From: Hyphomicrobium sp. ghe19
GTDB lineage: Bacteria; Pseudomonadota; Alphaproteobacteria; Rhizobiales; Hyphomicrobiaceae
Reading direction: 5' to 3'
Assembly (NCBI RefSeq): GCF_902712875.1
Contig: NZ_LR743509.1
Coordinates: 2,060,001 to 2,124,000, forward strand
Length of the DNA stretch: 64,000 nucleotides
Part shown: in pieces, positions 52,498-61,543 of the stretch
How positions within the stretch are numbered: the first letter of the stretch is position 1
How the letters are laid out: each line of letters opens with the position of its first letter
Translations under genes and position numbers: made by a program
The notes under the pieces: generated by a model
Databases searched by the model: none
What the model saw: the letters and a program-made list of their open reading frames with translations, nothing else
What the model was told of the DNA's origin: nothing

Positions 52498-55400
52498 TCT
52501 GCCGATCTCCTTTCGGGTCGACGAAAACAGGCGAGACGACTGTCACCTTGTGCGCTTTGCCGCCAGCGTAGGCGTAGAGAATGTCTCGTCCGGATTTGCG
52601 CCCGTCTTCACTCCTCCGGGCGATGCCGTCGCGGACAACCGCCATGGCAATCGAGCGGCCGAGTTCGGCACTGTAGTAGCTCGACGTGACGTGGCCGAGC
52701 ATCGCGGCAGGTGGCGTCACATCGGCGCGCTCGATGATCTGAGCGCCTTCGGCGAGCACGATTTGCGGATCATCCGTCAGGAGACCGACGAGCCGCTTGC
52801 GGTTGGGGCCCGCCGTATCGCTTCGCGCGAATGAACGCTTGCCGATGAAGCTGAACGGCTTCTTCATGCCGACGGCCCACGCCATATCGAGATCGAGGGG
52901 CGTCATCGATCCGTCCGTGTCCGGGCCGACGATGATGAAGCCTTTTTCGGCGCGCAAGACGTGCATCGTCTCGGTACCGTAGGGCGTGATATCGAACTCG
53001 TGGCCCGCGTCCATCAGCGCTTCCCAGACGTGGTGGCCGTAATTTGCGTCGACGTTGACCTCGAAGGCGAGTTCGCCCGAAAAGCTGATGCGGAACACGC
53101 GCGCGGGAACGCCCGCGACGGTTCCTTCGCGCCAATCCATGAATTTGAAAACCGACGTCGACAGGTCGATGTCGCCGCAGATCTTTGCGAGGACCTGCCG
53201 GCTCTTCGGGCCAACGACTGCGGCGGTCGCCCAGTGATCCGTAACCGATGTCATGTAGACATCGAGTTCGGGCCACTCGGTCTGGTGCCATTTCTCGAGC
53301 CAAGTCATGACGCGCGCGGCGCCGCCCGTCGTCGTCGTCATGAGAAAGTGGTTGTCGGCAACACACGCGGTGACGCCGTCGTCCATCACCATGCCGTTCT
53401 CATCGAGCATCAAGCCATAGCGACATTTGCCGGGCGCAAGCTGGGTCCAGGCGTTGGCGTAGACGCGATTGAGGAATTCACGGACGTCCTTGCCGCGTAG
53501 GTCAATTTTACCGAGCGTCGAGGCGTCCATGATGCCGACGCCTCGCCGTGCCGCAAGACATTCCCGGCGCACTGCCGCGTGCATGTCTTCGCCGGGCTTT
53601 GGGAAATACCAGGGCCGCAACCATTGGCCGACCGGTTCAAACTCGGCCCCGCGCGCAACATGCGCTGCATGCATCGGCGAATAGCGCCGCGGCTCGAATG
53701 TATCGCCCGCATGAGCACCGGCGAGCGTGCCGAACGTGACGGGCGAATAAGCCGGGCGATACGTGGTCGTGCCGACTTCCGGGATGCTTCTGCCAAGCGC
53801 ATCGGCTGCGATCGCGAAGCCGTTGACGTTGGAGAGCTTGCCTTGATCCGTTCCGAACCCCAGCGCCGTATAGCGCTTGATATGCTCGATCGAACGGTAG
53901 TTCTCGCGCACTGCCAAATGTATGTCGGCCGCTGAGACATCGTTCTGAAAGTCGACGAACGCTTTCTTGCCGTGCCCTTCGGCCCGGCCGTCCGGAACTC
54001 GGAAGATGCGCCGCGCCGGGATCGCATCCGGTTCATCGGTATTTAGATTGCCTCCTGATGCGGGCGCGGACTTGCCGAGCGATGACAGCAGATCGCGCAT
54101 CACGCGCGCAGTCTGCTCAAGCGCGATCTGCAAGCCGAATTCGCCAGTCACCGCGCCGACGCCGTAGATGCCGGATTTCGCGCGGCCCGCTTCAGGCACA
54201 ACGAAGGCCAATCTCTCTTCGTCCCAATGGGGCCGGCCGCCGTCATGGCAGTAGAGATGGACCGTCGGCGATAAGCCGCCTGAACTTCCGAGCGCATCGC
54301 AGTCGATAGAGGGGCCGCTGCCGACAACGACATTGCGTTTGGCGTCGAGCTTTACCAACTGCGCGCCGGTGACCGCGCGCCTTCCGCGCGCATAGGCGAT
54401 GCCAAATCCTGTTCTGACATCGACACCGGCGGCACGCACACGTTTTTCCCAGGCGGGATTTATCCGCGTGCGCGTATCGGCAAGCACGACTTCGCAGCCG
54501 GCGCGCGCGAGATCGGACGCGCCCTGATAGACGTGATCGTTGCTCGTTTGCAGAAGAACGCGTTTGCCGACGGCAACCCCGTAGCGATTGAGGTATGTCG
54601 TCAGCGCCGATGCCGTCATGATGCCCGGAGCATCGTTGTTGCCGAACACCAGCGGCCGTTCGATCGCGCCCGTCGCCAATACGACGCGCTCAGCGCGAAT
54701 GCGGTGCAGCCTCTGGCGCGGTTGATGGGCGACGCGCTCGGCTATCGGCAGATGATCCTGAAGCTGCTCGACGGCGAGCACCAAATTCATGTCGTGGAGC
54801 GCGAAGGCGCTCGTACGCGTGAAAACCTGCACGTTCGGCATGCTTTGCAGTTCGCCAACCGCAGATTTCAGCCAAGCAGTTGCCTGTTCGCCGCCGATGA
54901 CGCTATGCGGCGACGACAGGAGCCAGCCTCCGCATTCGTTCTGCTCATCGAGAAGCACGACCTTCAGTCCGGCGCGTCCTGCGGTCAGCGCCGCGAGCAA
55001 TCCAGACGCACCTCCGCCGACGATGAGCACTTGCGCGTGCCGATGGCTATGATCGTACGTTTCCGGGTCCGGTTCCGACGGCGCGCTGCCATAGCCCGCG
55101 GCCTGCCTGATGATGTGCTCGAACTTCGGCCAGAGCTTCTGGTTTTGGAATGTCTTGTAATAGAAGCCCGCCGGCATGAACCGCGAAAACAGTCCGCCGA
55201 TGCTCTTCAGATCGAATTCGAGCGTCGGCCAGCCTGTCGTCCGGCGCGCGACGAGCCCATCGTAAAGCTCGACCTGCGTCGCCTTCAGATTGGGAATGGT
55301 GTGCGCACCGGTTTCGATCTGCATCAGTGCGTTCGGCTCTTCGGGGCCGCTCCCGACGATGCCGCGCGGGCGGCCATACTTGAAGCTGCGGGCAAGCATT

Positions 55401-55537
55401 CGCGTGCCATTCGCGAGCAGCGCCGAGGCTAGCGTATCGCCTGCGAAGCCATCGTAGGTCTGGCCATCGAAGGTGAACGTCAGCGGCTTGTCGAAATCTA
55501 TTCGCGCGCCGGGGCGGCGGACCCGATAACTGGTCAC
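52490..55537 (-). CDS. soxA: Sarcosine oxidase alpha subunit
   Basis: A 1015-residue subunit that oxidises sarcosine to glycine and loads the methyl group on tetrahydrofolate. Seen: an N-terminal 2Fe-2S-like fold with FTFDGQTYDGFAGDTLASAL, a FAD/NAD region starting VLIVGGGASGLLAALTAGRA, and the C-terminal T-protein-like folate domain (~residues 610-1000; LGKIDLRGKDVREFLNRVYA, FSGELAFEVNVDANYGHHVW). It begins at GTG 55537 and overlaps the end of soxD by GTGA. The length is normal for the tetrameric enzyme. Confidence 0.95.
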   Translation of the reverse strand: MTSYRVRRPGARIDFDKPLTFTFDGQTYDGFAGDTLASALLANGTRMLARSFKYGRPRGIVGSGPEEPNALMQIETGAHTIPNLKATQVELYDGLVARRTTGWPTLEFDLKSIGGLFSRFMPAGFYYKTFQNQKLWPKFEHIIRQAAGYGSAPSEPDPETYDHSHRHAQVLIVGGGASGLLAALTAGRAGLKVVLLDEQNECGGWLLSSPHSVIGGEQATAWLKSAVGELQSMPNVQVFTRTSAFALHDMNLVLAVEQLQDHLPIAERVAHQPRQRLHRIRAERVVLATGAIERPLVFGNNDAPGIMTASALTTYLNRYGVAVGKRVLLQTSNDHVYQGASDLARAGCEVVLADTRTRINPAWEKRVRAAGVDVRTGFGIAYARGRRAVTGAQLVKLDAKRNVVVGSGPSIDCDALGSSGGLSPTVHLYCHDGGRPHWDEERLAFVVPEAGRAKSGIYGVGAVTGEFGLQIALEQTARVMRDLLSSLGKSAPASGGNLNTDEPDAIPARRIFRVPDGRAEGHGKKAFVDFQNDVSAADIHLAVRENYRSIEHIKRYTALGFGTDQGKLSNVNGFAIAADALGRSIPEVGTTTYRPAYSPVTFGTLAGAHAGDTFEPRRYSPMHAAHVARGAEFEPVGQWLRPWYFPKPGEDMHAAVRRECLAARRGVGIMDASTLGKIDLRGKDVREFLNRVYANAWTQLAPGKCRYGLMLDENGMVMDDGVTACVADNHFLMTTTTGGAARVMTWLEKWHQTEWPELDVYMTSVTDHWATAAVVGPKSRQVLAKICGDIDLSTSVFKFMDWREGTVAGVPARVFRISFSGELAFEVNVDANYGHHVWEALMDAGHEFDITPYGTETMHVLRAEKGFIIVGPDTDGSMTPLDLDMAWAVGMKKPFSFIGKRSFARSDTAGPNRKRLVGLLTDDPQIVLAEGAQIIERADVTPPAAMLGHVTSSYYSAELGRSIAMAVVRDGIARRSEDGRKSGRDILYAYAGGKAHKVTVVSPVFVDPKGDRQNV

Positions 55538-55833
55538 GTCGAGCCGCCCTCCGCATCATAGGCCTTGCGGCCTTCGGCCAACGTCCACGATCCGGCAATG
55601 GCATTCGTCGCTGTGTTGCGTTTCACGACGAAGAACTTGCGGCACCCCGTGTTGTGCGACCACATTTCCCAATGCCAGCCCTTGGGATTTTTGCGCATGA
55701 AGAGATAGTCGCCCCAAGCTTCGTCATCGAGCGCTTCGGGAGTTGCGGGACGCGGAATGAACGCCTCGCCGCCGTAGCCGAATTCTTCCTCTTCTCGTTT
55801 TTCGCCGCAGTGCGGGCAAAACAACACAAACAT
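55534..55833 (-). CDS. soxD: Sarcosine oxidase delta subunit
   Basis: A 99-residue Zn-binding subunit. The N-terminal CPHCGEKREEEEFGYGGEAF with a later Cys/His (HNTGCRKFFVVKRNT) forms the single zinc site of SoxD, and ERSDDYLFMRKNP-like WGDYLFMRKNPKGWHWEMW is the family core. It bridges the alpha and beta subunits in known structures. It lies 14 bp after soxB and overlaps soxA by GTGA, giving the canonical soxBDAG order. Confidence 0.95.
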   Translation of the reverse strand: MFVLFCPHCGEKREEEEFGYGGEAFIPRPATPEALDDEAWGDYLFMRKNPKGWHWEMWSHNTGCRKFFVVKRNTATNAIAGSWTLAEGRKAYDAEGGST

Positions 55834-55847
55834 CGCGCGGTCCTGAA

Positions 55848-57101
55848 TTAGTGAGCGACGCCGGCTGCGCCGTGCTCATCGATAAGATGCCCTGTCGAGA
55901 AGCGTGCAAGATCGAAGGCGCGGTTGAGCGGATGCGGCTCGTCCCGCGCAATCGTATGGGCGAAGACATTCCCCGATCCTGGCGTCGCCTTGAAGCCGCC
56001 CGTGCCCCAGCCGCAGTTGAAGTAAAGGCCCTTGACCCTCGTCTTGCTGATGATCGGACACGCGTCGGGTGTCGTATCGACAATGCCGCCCCATTGGCGG
56101 TTCATGCGCACGCGCGAAAACATCGGAAAGAGCTCGATGATGGCGGCGGCCGTATGCTCGATGATATGCGGGCTGCCGCGCTGCGTATAGCTGGTGTAGT
56201 GATCGATACCCGCACCGATGACGAGTTCGCCCTTGTCCGACTGGCTCGCATAGCCGTGCACCGCATTCGACATGACGACGGTATCGAGAACGGGCTTCAT
56301 CGATTCCGATACGAATGCTTGCAGCGGATGGCTTTCGATCGGCATTCGGATGCCGGCCATTTTAGCGAGGACGGACGAGTGGCCCGACGCAACACAGCCG
56401 ACGCGCTCGCTTCTGATCGTGCCGCGCGTCGTCTCGAGCCCCGCGATGCGGCCGTTCGCGATATCCATGCCGGTCACTTCGCAATTCTCGATGATGTCGA
56501 CGCCGTATTTACTTGCTGCGCGCGCAAAGCCCCATGCAACCGCATCATGGCGAGCGACGCCGCCGCGCGGTTGAAAGCTTGCGCCGAGGACCGGATATCG
56601 CGCCGACTTCGATGTGTTGAGGATCGGGATACGGCGCTTCACCTCGGCGGCGTCGAGCACGAGAGCGTCGATGCCGTCGAGATTGTTGGCATTCACGCGG
56701 CGTTCGATATCGCGCATGTCCTGCAGCGTGTGTCCGAGGTTGAACACTCCGCGCTGGCTGAACATGACGTTGAAGTTCAGATCTTCGGTCAGGCCTTCCC
56801 AGAGCTTCAGTGCGTGCTCGTAGAGCAGGGCCGCTTCGTCCCAAAGGTAATTGGAACGAACGATCGTCGTATTGCGCGCGGTGTTGCCGCCGCCGAGATA
56901 TCCCTTCTCGATGACCGCAATGTTGCGAACGCCGTGGTCCTTCGCGAGGTAATAGGCCGTCGCAAGGCCGTGGCCGCCTGCGCCGACTATGACAACGTCG
57001 TAGGATGGTTTCGGCTCGGCGCTCCGCCACGCCGGATCCCAGCCCTCGTTGTGCCTGAGGCCCTTCGTGAAAAGCGACCAGGAAGAGTATTCTTTCCTCA
57101 T
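55848..57101 (-). CDS. soxB: Sarcosine oxidase beta subunit
   Basis: A 417-residue flavoprotein with the main catalytic site. Seen: [20 protein letters not shown] (FAD Rossmann), [20 protein letters not shown] with the covalent-FMN/FAD neighbourhood, [20 protein letters not shown], and a C-terminal [23 protein letters not shown] 57101 ([11 protein letters not shown]) follows GTGGGAG and is preferred to MMPVGVL at 57122. It starts the 13.5-kb leftward operon that ends with gbcB. Confidence 0.95.
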   Translation of the reverse strand: MRKEYSSWSLFTKGLRHNEGWDPAWRSAEPKPSYDVVIVGAGGHGLATAYYLAKDHGVRNIAVIEKGYLGGGNTARNTTIVRSNYLWDEAALLYEHALKLWEGLTEDLNFNVMFSQRGVFNLGHTLQDMRDIERRVNANNLDGIDALVLDAAEVKRRIPILNTSKSARYPVLGASFQPRGGVARHDAVAWGFARAASKYGVDIIENCEVTGMDIANGRIAGLETTRGTIRSERVGCVASGHSSVLAKMAGIRMPIESHPLQAFVSESMKPVLDTVVMSNAVHGYASQSDKGELVIGAGIDHYTSYTQRGSPHIIEHTAAAIIELFPMFSRVRMNRQWGGIVDTTPDACPIISKTRVKGLYFNCGWGTGGFKATPGSGNVFAHTIARDEPHPLNRAFDLARFSTGHLIDEHGAAGVAH

Positions 57102-57281
57102 CAAAACTCCCACAGGCATCACGCGACGCGCGTGCTAGGCAACCATTTGTCGAGATGCATGCGTTAGTTAGGCGGCGGGCGCAATTTCCGTGCTGCCGCA
57201 GAAGACGCAAACTTTGCTAATTGCGACACGTGCAGACCCGTTGCTTCTGGACGCCCCGCGGCCTCAGTGCGCCCGCCCGTT

Positions 57282-57770
57282 CTAGGCCGCGCGCATCTTG
57301 GCGATCAGCTCGCGCGTCGGCTCGATGGAAATATCGGACCTTCCCGCCAATTCCAGGTCGCAGAAGGTTTTGGTCACGATTTCATGCTCCGTCAGGAACC
57401 GCAATGTCTCAACATCTTCCGGGGCGCATCGCTCCTCGAGGGCGGCGTAGCGCTCTATGATTGGATCAAGCTCGCGGCTGAAGACTTTCATGAAATCGGT
57501 CCACGGCATGCTGGCATATTTGTGAACGTGATCGACGCCCTTTTGACGGAAGACTTCGCTTTCGCGCAGATCGCCGCCGAGCTTGGCGACGAGGTCGCGC
57601 ATACGGACCTTCGTCACCACTTCGAGCTCGGTCAGAACGCGCCATTTCTCGGCGCGATCCGGATCATCCATCGCGTCGGCGATGCCGCTGTAGAGCGCCT
57701 CGCCGTAGACTTCGCCCTGATAGGCGCGTTCGACCTTGCTGATGAAATCGACTTCCGCATTGACCGTCAT
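57282..57770 (-). CDS. Ferritin-like four-helix protein upstream of soxB
   Basis: A 162-residue, wholly helical protein. It has the features of a ferritin-like bundle: VDFISKVERAYQGEVYGEAL, then EKWRVLTELEVVTKVRMRDL, and a second half with ELDPIIERYAALEERCAPED and LRFLTEHEIVTKTFCDLELA. Several Glu and one or two His could form a di-iron site, but a full ExxH set is not obvious. It lies 180 bp upstream of soxB on the same strand and may be part of the island. The function is unknown; an iron or oxygen role in support of the Rieske and flavin oxidases is a guess from position. Confidence 0.65.
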   Translation of the reverse strand: MTVNAEVDFISKVERAYQGEVYGEALYSGIADAMDDPDRAEKWRVLTELEVVTKVRMRDLVAKLGGDLRESEVFRQKGVDHVHKYASMPWTDFMKVFSRELDPIIERYAALEERCAPEDVETLRFLTEHEIVTKTFCDLELAGRSDISIEPTRELIAKMRAA

Positions 57771-57880
57771 GGACCGTCACCCTCCCGTCGCCTCGATCGC
57801 AGCCTCGGATCGGCAGCCTACAGTTGGAGTGGGAGGAGCGGTTGCGTCAAGGCCCACATGGGAACGCGGATCCACCGCTA

Positions 57881-59608
57881 TCAGAACGCATAGCCGCGCA
57901 GAAGCGCTCTGCCGCTGACCTCGACCGCCAGCCGATGGGAACCGAGGTAGCGTGACGCGAACGCGTCCTCGGCGGGGCGGTCGCAATCGTGGACGAACAC
58001 GCGTCCACCGGGGGCGACCAAACCCGACGCCGCGTAGATGCTCTTCATGCGCCCGGGCCGTTCTCCGTGCTCACCGGCTGGACCGTCGACCAGAATGACA
58101 TCCCATCGATGAGATCGTACTTCGTCCGGCAAATCCATTTTCAGCTTGTCCGGCTGGTCGAGCCAATGGAGCCAGTCCGCCTGACGGGATTCGTAATTGA
58201 CGACGTGAACCTCCGAACGCTGCAGCTGGGCGCGTGCCACATTGGCCCAGTGCGCATTATCCTCGATGAAGGCCGTCGTGCCGCGGGCGTTGGTTTTCTC
58301 CCAAAGGACGGAATCGTTGCCGCATCCGAACACCAGCAGCGAACAATTCCGCTTTTTCTTGATCTCCTTGATGATCGTTTGCACTTCGAGATGCGACAGC
58401 TGGATATCGGCCCACGGAATATGGTCGAAGCCGAATTTCCTCTTCACGGACTTCGACTTCTTGGAGATCCTCTCCTTAAGCGTTTTTTTCTTCTTGGGAA
58501 CCTTGCCGGTGCGGCGGTCGAATTCGGCGAAATGCTTGCCCCACCCCGCCCAAGGAACGCCGCTTATGTCTCCGTATGGCCAAGCGCTAGCAGACTGCGG
58601 TTGTCCGCCCAGTTCCACAGCAAGGTTATCGACCATGCCCAGGAAGCGTTGCCTCTCAGGCTCAAGCTTTCTCAGTGTCTTGTCGCGTATATATGATTTC
58701 GGAATGTTCCTGCTCTTCAGCTCGGCAACCGCATCGCGAATCGCCCGGGGGTTTGCATCGCATACGATGCAGTATTCGGGATCGAAATACGCGTCCCGAC
58801 CTCCAACACTGGGCGTGCTGACGACCGAAAGGCCGGCAAGCATATATTCCACCGCTGCGTAGCTCGCGCCTTCGACTTCGGAAAGAAGAAGGCCGGTCGA
58901 CGCCCGAGCGAGGGCGGCGTTGACGTCGGCATGCGAGAGGAGGACAGGCAAATCATCCACCAAGTCGTTCAGCAAAACGTGGCCCGGGCAGCGCGCTTTT
59001 ATCTCCGGCCAGAGCCTCTTGAACTCCTGCTGCCGGATTTGCTCCGGCTCGCAATAGGTCACGTAGGCTAAGCTCTCGATATTCGCCGCCAATTCGTGAC
59101 GTTTCCCCGCGACGAACCGAGCGTTATAGATTGCGTCGAATTCGACGGCGGCTTCCGGAAGCGGCCGGAAAATATGCTCCGACACCGTAAACTTGTGATT
59201 GAGAAATTCAGCCCGCTGGCCATGCTCTTCCAGCATTCGAGCCTCGCCGGGCGTGTTACAAATGTATCTGATCGTATGGCGAGGATAGCGTTTGGTGTGA
59301 GCGAGAAACGATTGCCGGATTGCCATCGCTTTTCGGCGATCTTCTATCGACCAGGTCGGATAAACGATGAATCCAGCTCTGACGTTCCCGTAACGCTCGC
59401 CGAAAGCTCGAGCCACTCCCAGAAATTCATCGTAGGGGATGCCAGAAAGGAAAATCGGCGGGTCGGTGGAAAGGATCCTGACTGGCCCGAATTCGATCGG
59501 TCTTCCGCGAAGCTCCGGAAGACGCTCGGCTTCGAAAGAGAGATCCTCGGACCAATTGATGATCCGGCGAGAACCAACAGACTTTCGAATGAAGCGTGAC
59601 AACCACAT
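57881..59608 (-). CDS. Glycosyltransferase fused to a DUF579-like polysaccharide methyltransferase domain
   Basis: A 575-residue protein from ATG 59608 (GGAGACGG upstream). Residues ~100-370 are a GT-B group-1-like glycosyltransferase with SEVEGASYAAVEYMLAG then STPSVGGRDAYFDPEY as its nucleotide-sugar-binding end. A Lys-rich linker leads to residues ~424-575, which match the DUF579/glucuronoxylan 4-O-methyltransferase fold: LLVFGCGNDSVLWEK, TAFIEDNAHWANVARAQL, WDVILVDGPAGEHGERPGRM with SIYAAS, and VFVHDCDRP. In plants this family methylates glucuronic acid on xylan. A bacterial sugar-transfer plus sugar-methylation fusion is inferred. It ends near 57880, with no obvious cell-wall cluster around. 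Confidence 0.72.
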   Translation of the reverse strand: MWLSRFIRKSVGSRRIINWSEDLSFEAERLPELRGRPIEFGPVRILSTDPPIFLSGIPYDEFLGVARAFGERYGNVRAGFIVYPTWSIEDRRKAMAIRQSFLAHTKRYPRHTIRYICNTPGEARMLEEHGQRAEFLNHKFTVSEHIFRPLPEAAVEFDAIYNARFVAGKRHELAANIESLAYVTYCEPEQIRQQEFKRLWPEIKARCPGHVLLNDLVDDLPVLLSHADVNAALARASTGLLLSEVEGASYAAVEYMLAGLSVVSTPSVGGRDAYFDPEYCIVCDANPRAIRDAVAELKSRNIPKSYIRDKTLRKLEPERQRFLGMVDNLAVELGGQPQSASAWPYGDISGVPWAGWGKHFAEFDRRTGKVPKKKKTLKERISKKSKSVKRKFGFDHIPWADIQLSHLEVQTIIKEIKKKRNCSLLVFGCGNDSVLWEKTNARGTTAFIEDNAHWANVARAQLQRSEVHVVNYESRQADWLHWLDQPDKLKMDLPDEVRSHRWDVILVDGPAGEHGERPGRMKSIYAASGLVAPGGRVFVHDCDRPAEDAFASRYLGSHRLAVEVSGRALLRGYAF

Positions 59609-59854
59609 GTGCCGTCTCCGGTTGTCAAAAAGGCTCTGCAGCTGTCTCTTCGTCGATCTGCGACAGCCGCACGCAAACACAATATGTCGTAATGCTTCAT
59701 AAGGGAGCAAGCACCAATGCCGACCCGGAGCAGAACGGGGTGGGATCGTTGCCAAAACGCACGATCCCGGAAGAGCTCCAAGAGGCTCGACCAATGGGCA
59801 GGCGCAGGTGAACTCGAGCAGGAAATCGAGACGCTGGTTCGAGAAATTTTTAGA

Positions 59855-59931
59855 TGGCGACCCCGGCAGGATTTGAACCTGCGACATCGAACTTAGAAGG
59901 TTCGCGCTCTATCCAGCTGAGCTACGGGGCC
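59855..59931 (-). tRNA. tRNA-Arg (anticodon UCU)
   Basis: The minus strand GGCCCCG...CGGGGTC acceptor, D-arm GCTC...GAGC, anticodon stem CGAAC/GTTCG around CTTCTAA (anticodon TCT), T-arm GCAGG-TTCAAAT-CCTGC and an encoded CCA. It is transcribed leftwards, upstream of the glycosyltransferase fusion gene. Confidence 0.95.
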
Positions 59932-60041
59932 GAAGGTGGCTAGTCTATACTCGCAAACGGTCGCCGGATGAAAGACCCCTCTTCACGTCGATCCCGGCTT
60001 CTTGCGGATGAATTCGCGCGTCAACTCAGTGCTTCGGCCGG

Positions 60042-60830
60042 TCAGGCTGTGACATCCCGCGCCGATGTCTTCGTTTTGTCCGACCGCCAGACGCGGTAGA
60101 TTTTCAGAAATCTGAAGCCCGCCTGGATCGACGCGTACCTCAGGCCTACGAGACCGCCGGTCCAGTGGCGCCTGACGATGTAATATTTGAAAAAATTCAT
60201 CGGCAGTTCGACGATCAAACGCGATGCGAGCACGCCCTGAGAGGTCGATCCGGCATTTTCGACCATGAGCCACGTCCGCTCGTCGAGCTTGCGCTTCATA
60301 TCGGCAAAAGAGCGCATCGAATAATGGTAGACGGGGGATTTGAGCGCGCCCACCTCAACGTCGTCGGTCACGACAGCATCATGAACGTTCGAGTTCCTGA
60401 ACCTGATGAACCGCCGGTTGTAGAGCCTCACATACCAATGATCCCGCGCCAACGGCCGCGGCTTCTCGGCCCCCGGATACACCAAATCTATCGGCAGTCC
60501 GTAAGCCACGAATTTCGGGTTGCCGTTCTCGAACGTGGCGACGATTTCCCGCGCGAGTTCCGGCGTGACCACTTCGTCGGCGTCTATGTTGAAGACCCAG
60601 TCATTGCGGCATTGGTCTTCGCCGAAGCGCTTTTGCGCACCAAAACCGAGCCACGGCTGCGTGATGACCCTGCATCCTTCGGCAAGCGCGACGCTCACCG
60701 TATTGTCCGTGCTTTCGCTGTCGATCACGACAACTTCGTTCGCCCATGGGCGCACGGATCGTATGGTTTGGGCGATACGGTCGCCCTCGTTCTTAGCAAT
60801 GATGAAACAGGAAATTGGTACCTCAGGCAT
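60042..60830 (-). CDS. Family 2 glycosyltransferase, WaaE/KdtX-like
   Basis: A 262-residue cytoplasmic-face glycosyltransferase. Seen: ISCFIIAKNEGDRIAQTIRS, EVVVIDSESTDNTV, the DxD-like FNIDADEVVTPEL and a C-terminal amphipathic/hydrophobic end with FFKYYIVRRHWTGGLVGLRY. The pattern is that of the LPS-core beta-glucosyltransferases WaaE/KdtX. ATG 60830 is chosen over an extension to 60866. It probably decorates LPS core or another envelope glycan; it is the second glycan gene near the DUF579 fusion, separated only by the tRNA. Confidence 0.85.
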   Translation of the reverse strand: MPEVPISCFIIAKNEGDRIAQTIRSVRPWANEVVVIDSESTDNTVSVALAEGCRVITQPWLGFGAQKRFGEDQCRNDWVFNIDADEVVTPELAREIVATFENGNPKFVAYGLPIDLVYPGAEKPRPLARDHWYVRLYNRRFIRFRNSNVHDAVVTDDVEVGALKSPVYHYSMRSFADMKRKLDERTWLMVENAGSTSQGVLASRLIVELPMNFFKYYIVRRHWTGGLVGLRYASIQAGFRFLKIYRVWRSDKTKTSARDVTA

Positions 60831-60960
60831 TACTTTGCCGCTTACCCCGCCTCGCGATTCGCACAACCCCTACGCACGTTCAAGCAGAGATGCAACTTCG
60901 CAGTACGATGTTTGCACAAATCGTACTTATGGTGGCACATGCGAAGCTGCGGAAGGAATA

Positions 60961-61004
60961 GCAGAAACAACAACGGGCCGTCACCGTCGCCGCCGACAGC
61001 CCGT
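60961..61004 (-). terminator. Terminator of the GlsB/YeaQ-type gene
   Basis: On the minus strand ACGGGC...GCCCGT encloses a further GC-rich stem and is followed by TGTTGTTTCT. Located ~25 bp past the stop of the membrane-protein gene. Confidence 0.6.
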
Positions 61005-61029
61005 CTAAACGTTCATCAGATCTGCGCCG

Positions 61030-61284
61030 CTAAGCTCGTCGTACCAATCGCGCGACGAACAGCAAAATGATCGCTCCGATGGCCGCAGCGATGATCTCAC
61101 CAATGATGCCGGCACCTAGATGCAGCCCAAGATATGGGAATAGCCAGCCGGCGATGAACGCACCGATGATACCGACGATAATGTCTCCGACTAAACCGAA
61201 GCCACCGCCACTCATTATTTGCCCAGCCAGCCAACCGGCAATTGCGCCGATGATCAACCAGACGATCAGTGCTTGGAGATCCAT
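61030..61284 (-). CDS. GlsB/YeaQ/YmgE-family stress membrane protein
   Basis: An 84-residue inner-membrane protein with three transmembrane helices and the Gly-rich motifs GAIAGWLAGQIMSGGGFGLV and FIAGWLFPYLG. This family (formerly 'transglycosylase-associated') is stress-induced in many bacteria, but its biochemical role is unknown. AGGGAGAAATAAAA precedes the ATG. It is a monocistronic gene with its own terminator. Confidence 0.9.
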   Translation of the reverse strand: MDLQALIVWLIIGAIAGWLAGQIMSGGGFGLVGDIIVGIIGAFIAGWLFPYLGLHLGAGIIGEIIAAAIGAIILLFVARLVRRA

Positions 61285-61543
61285 TTTTATTTCTCCCTGT
61301 GAGCACGCTCACGAATCGCGATACGCCACACGGTATTATCATCCGCGTCAAAACGTCCGCTGGCAAGTTGCTCTCGTTATCTCGCGGCTGGCGCGAAACC
61401 GGCGACGTCCCGGAGGTAATCGCGTGACAGCGATTTCTTCGGAAGTGCGGAGCTTTTCCCAGGGATCTGATGCCCCGGAGCCACAACAAACATCCTGTCA
61501 CTGCGTCCGCCGACGACAGGAACACTTTACCGCTGTTGCCCGG

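Noticed and set aside
57172..57230. Resemblance of SKVCVFCGS to the N-terminus of LOG-family proteins
   Set aside because: Only nine residues match and the frame ends six codons later; no LOG nucleotide-binding motif follows.
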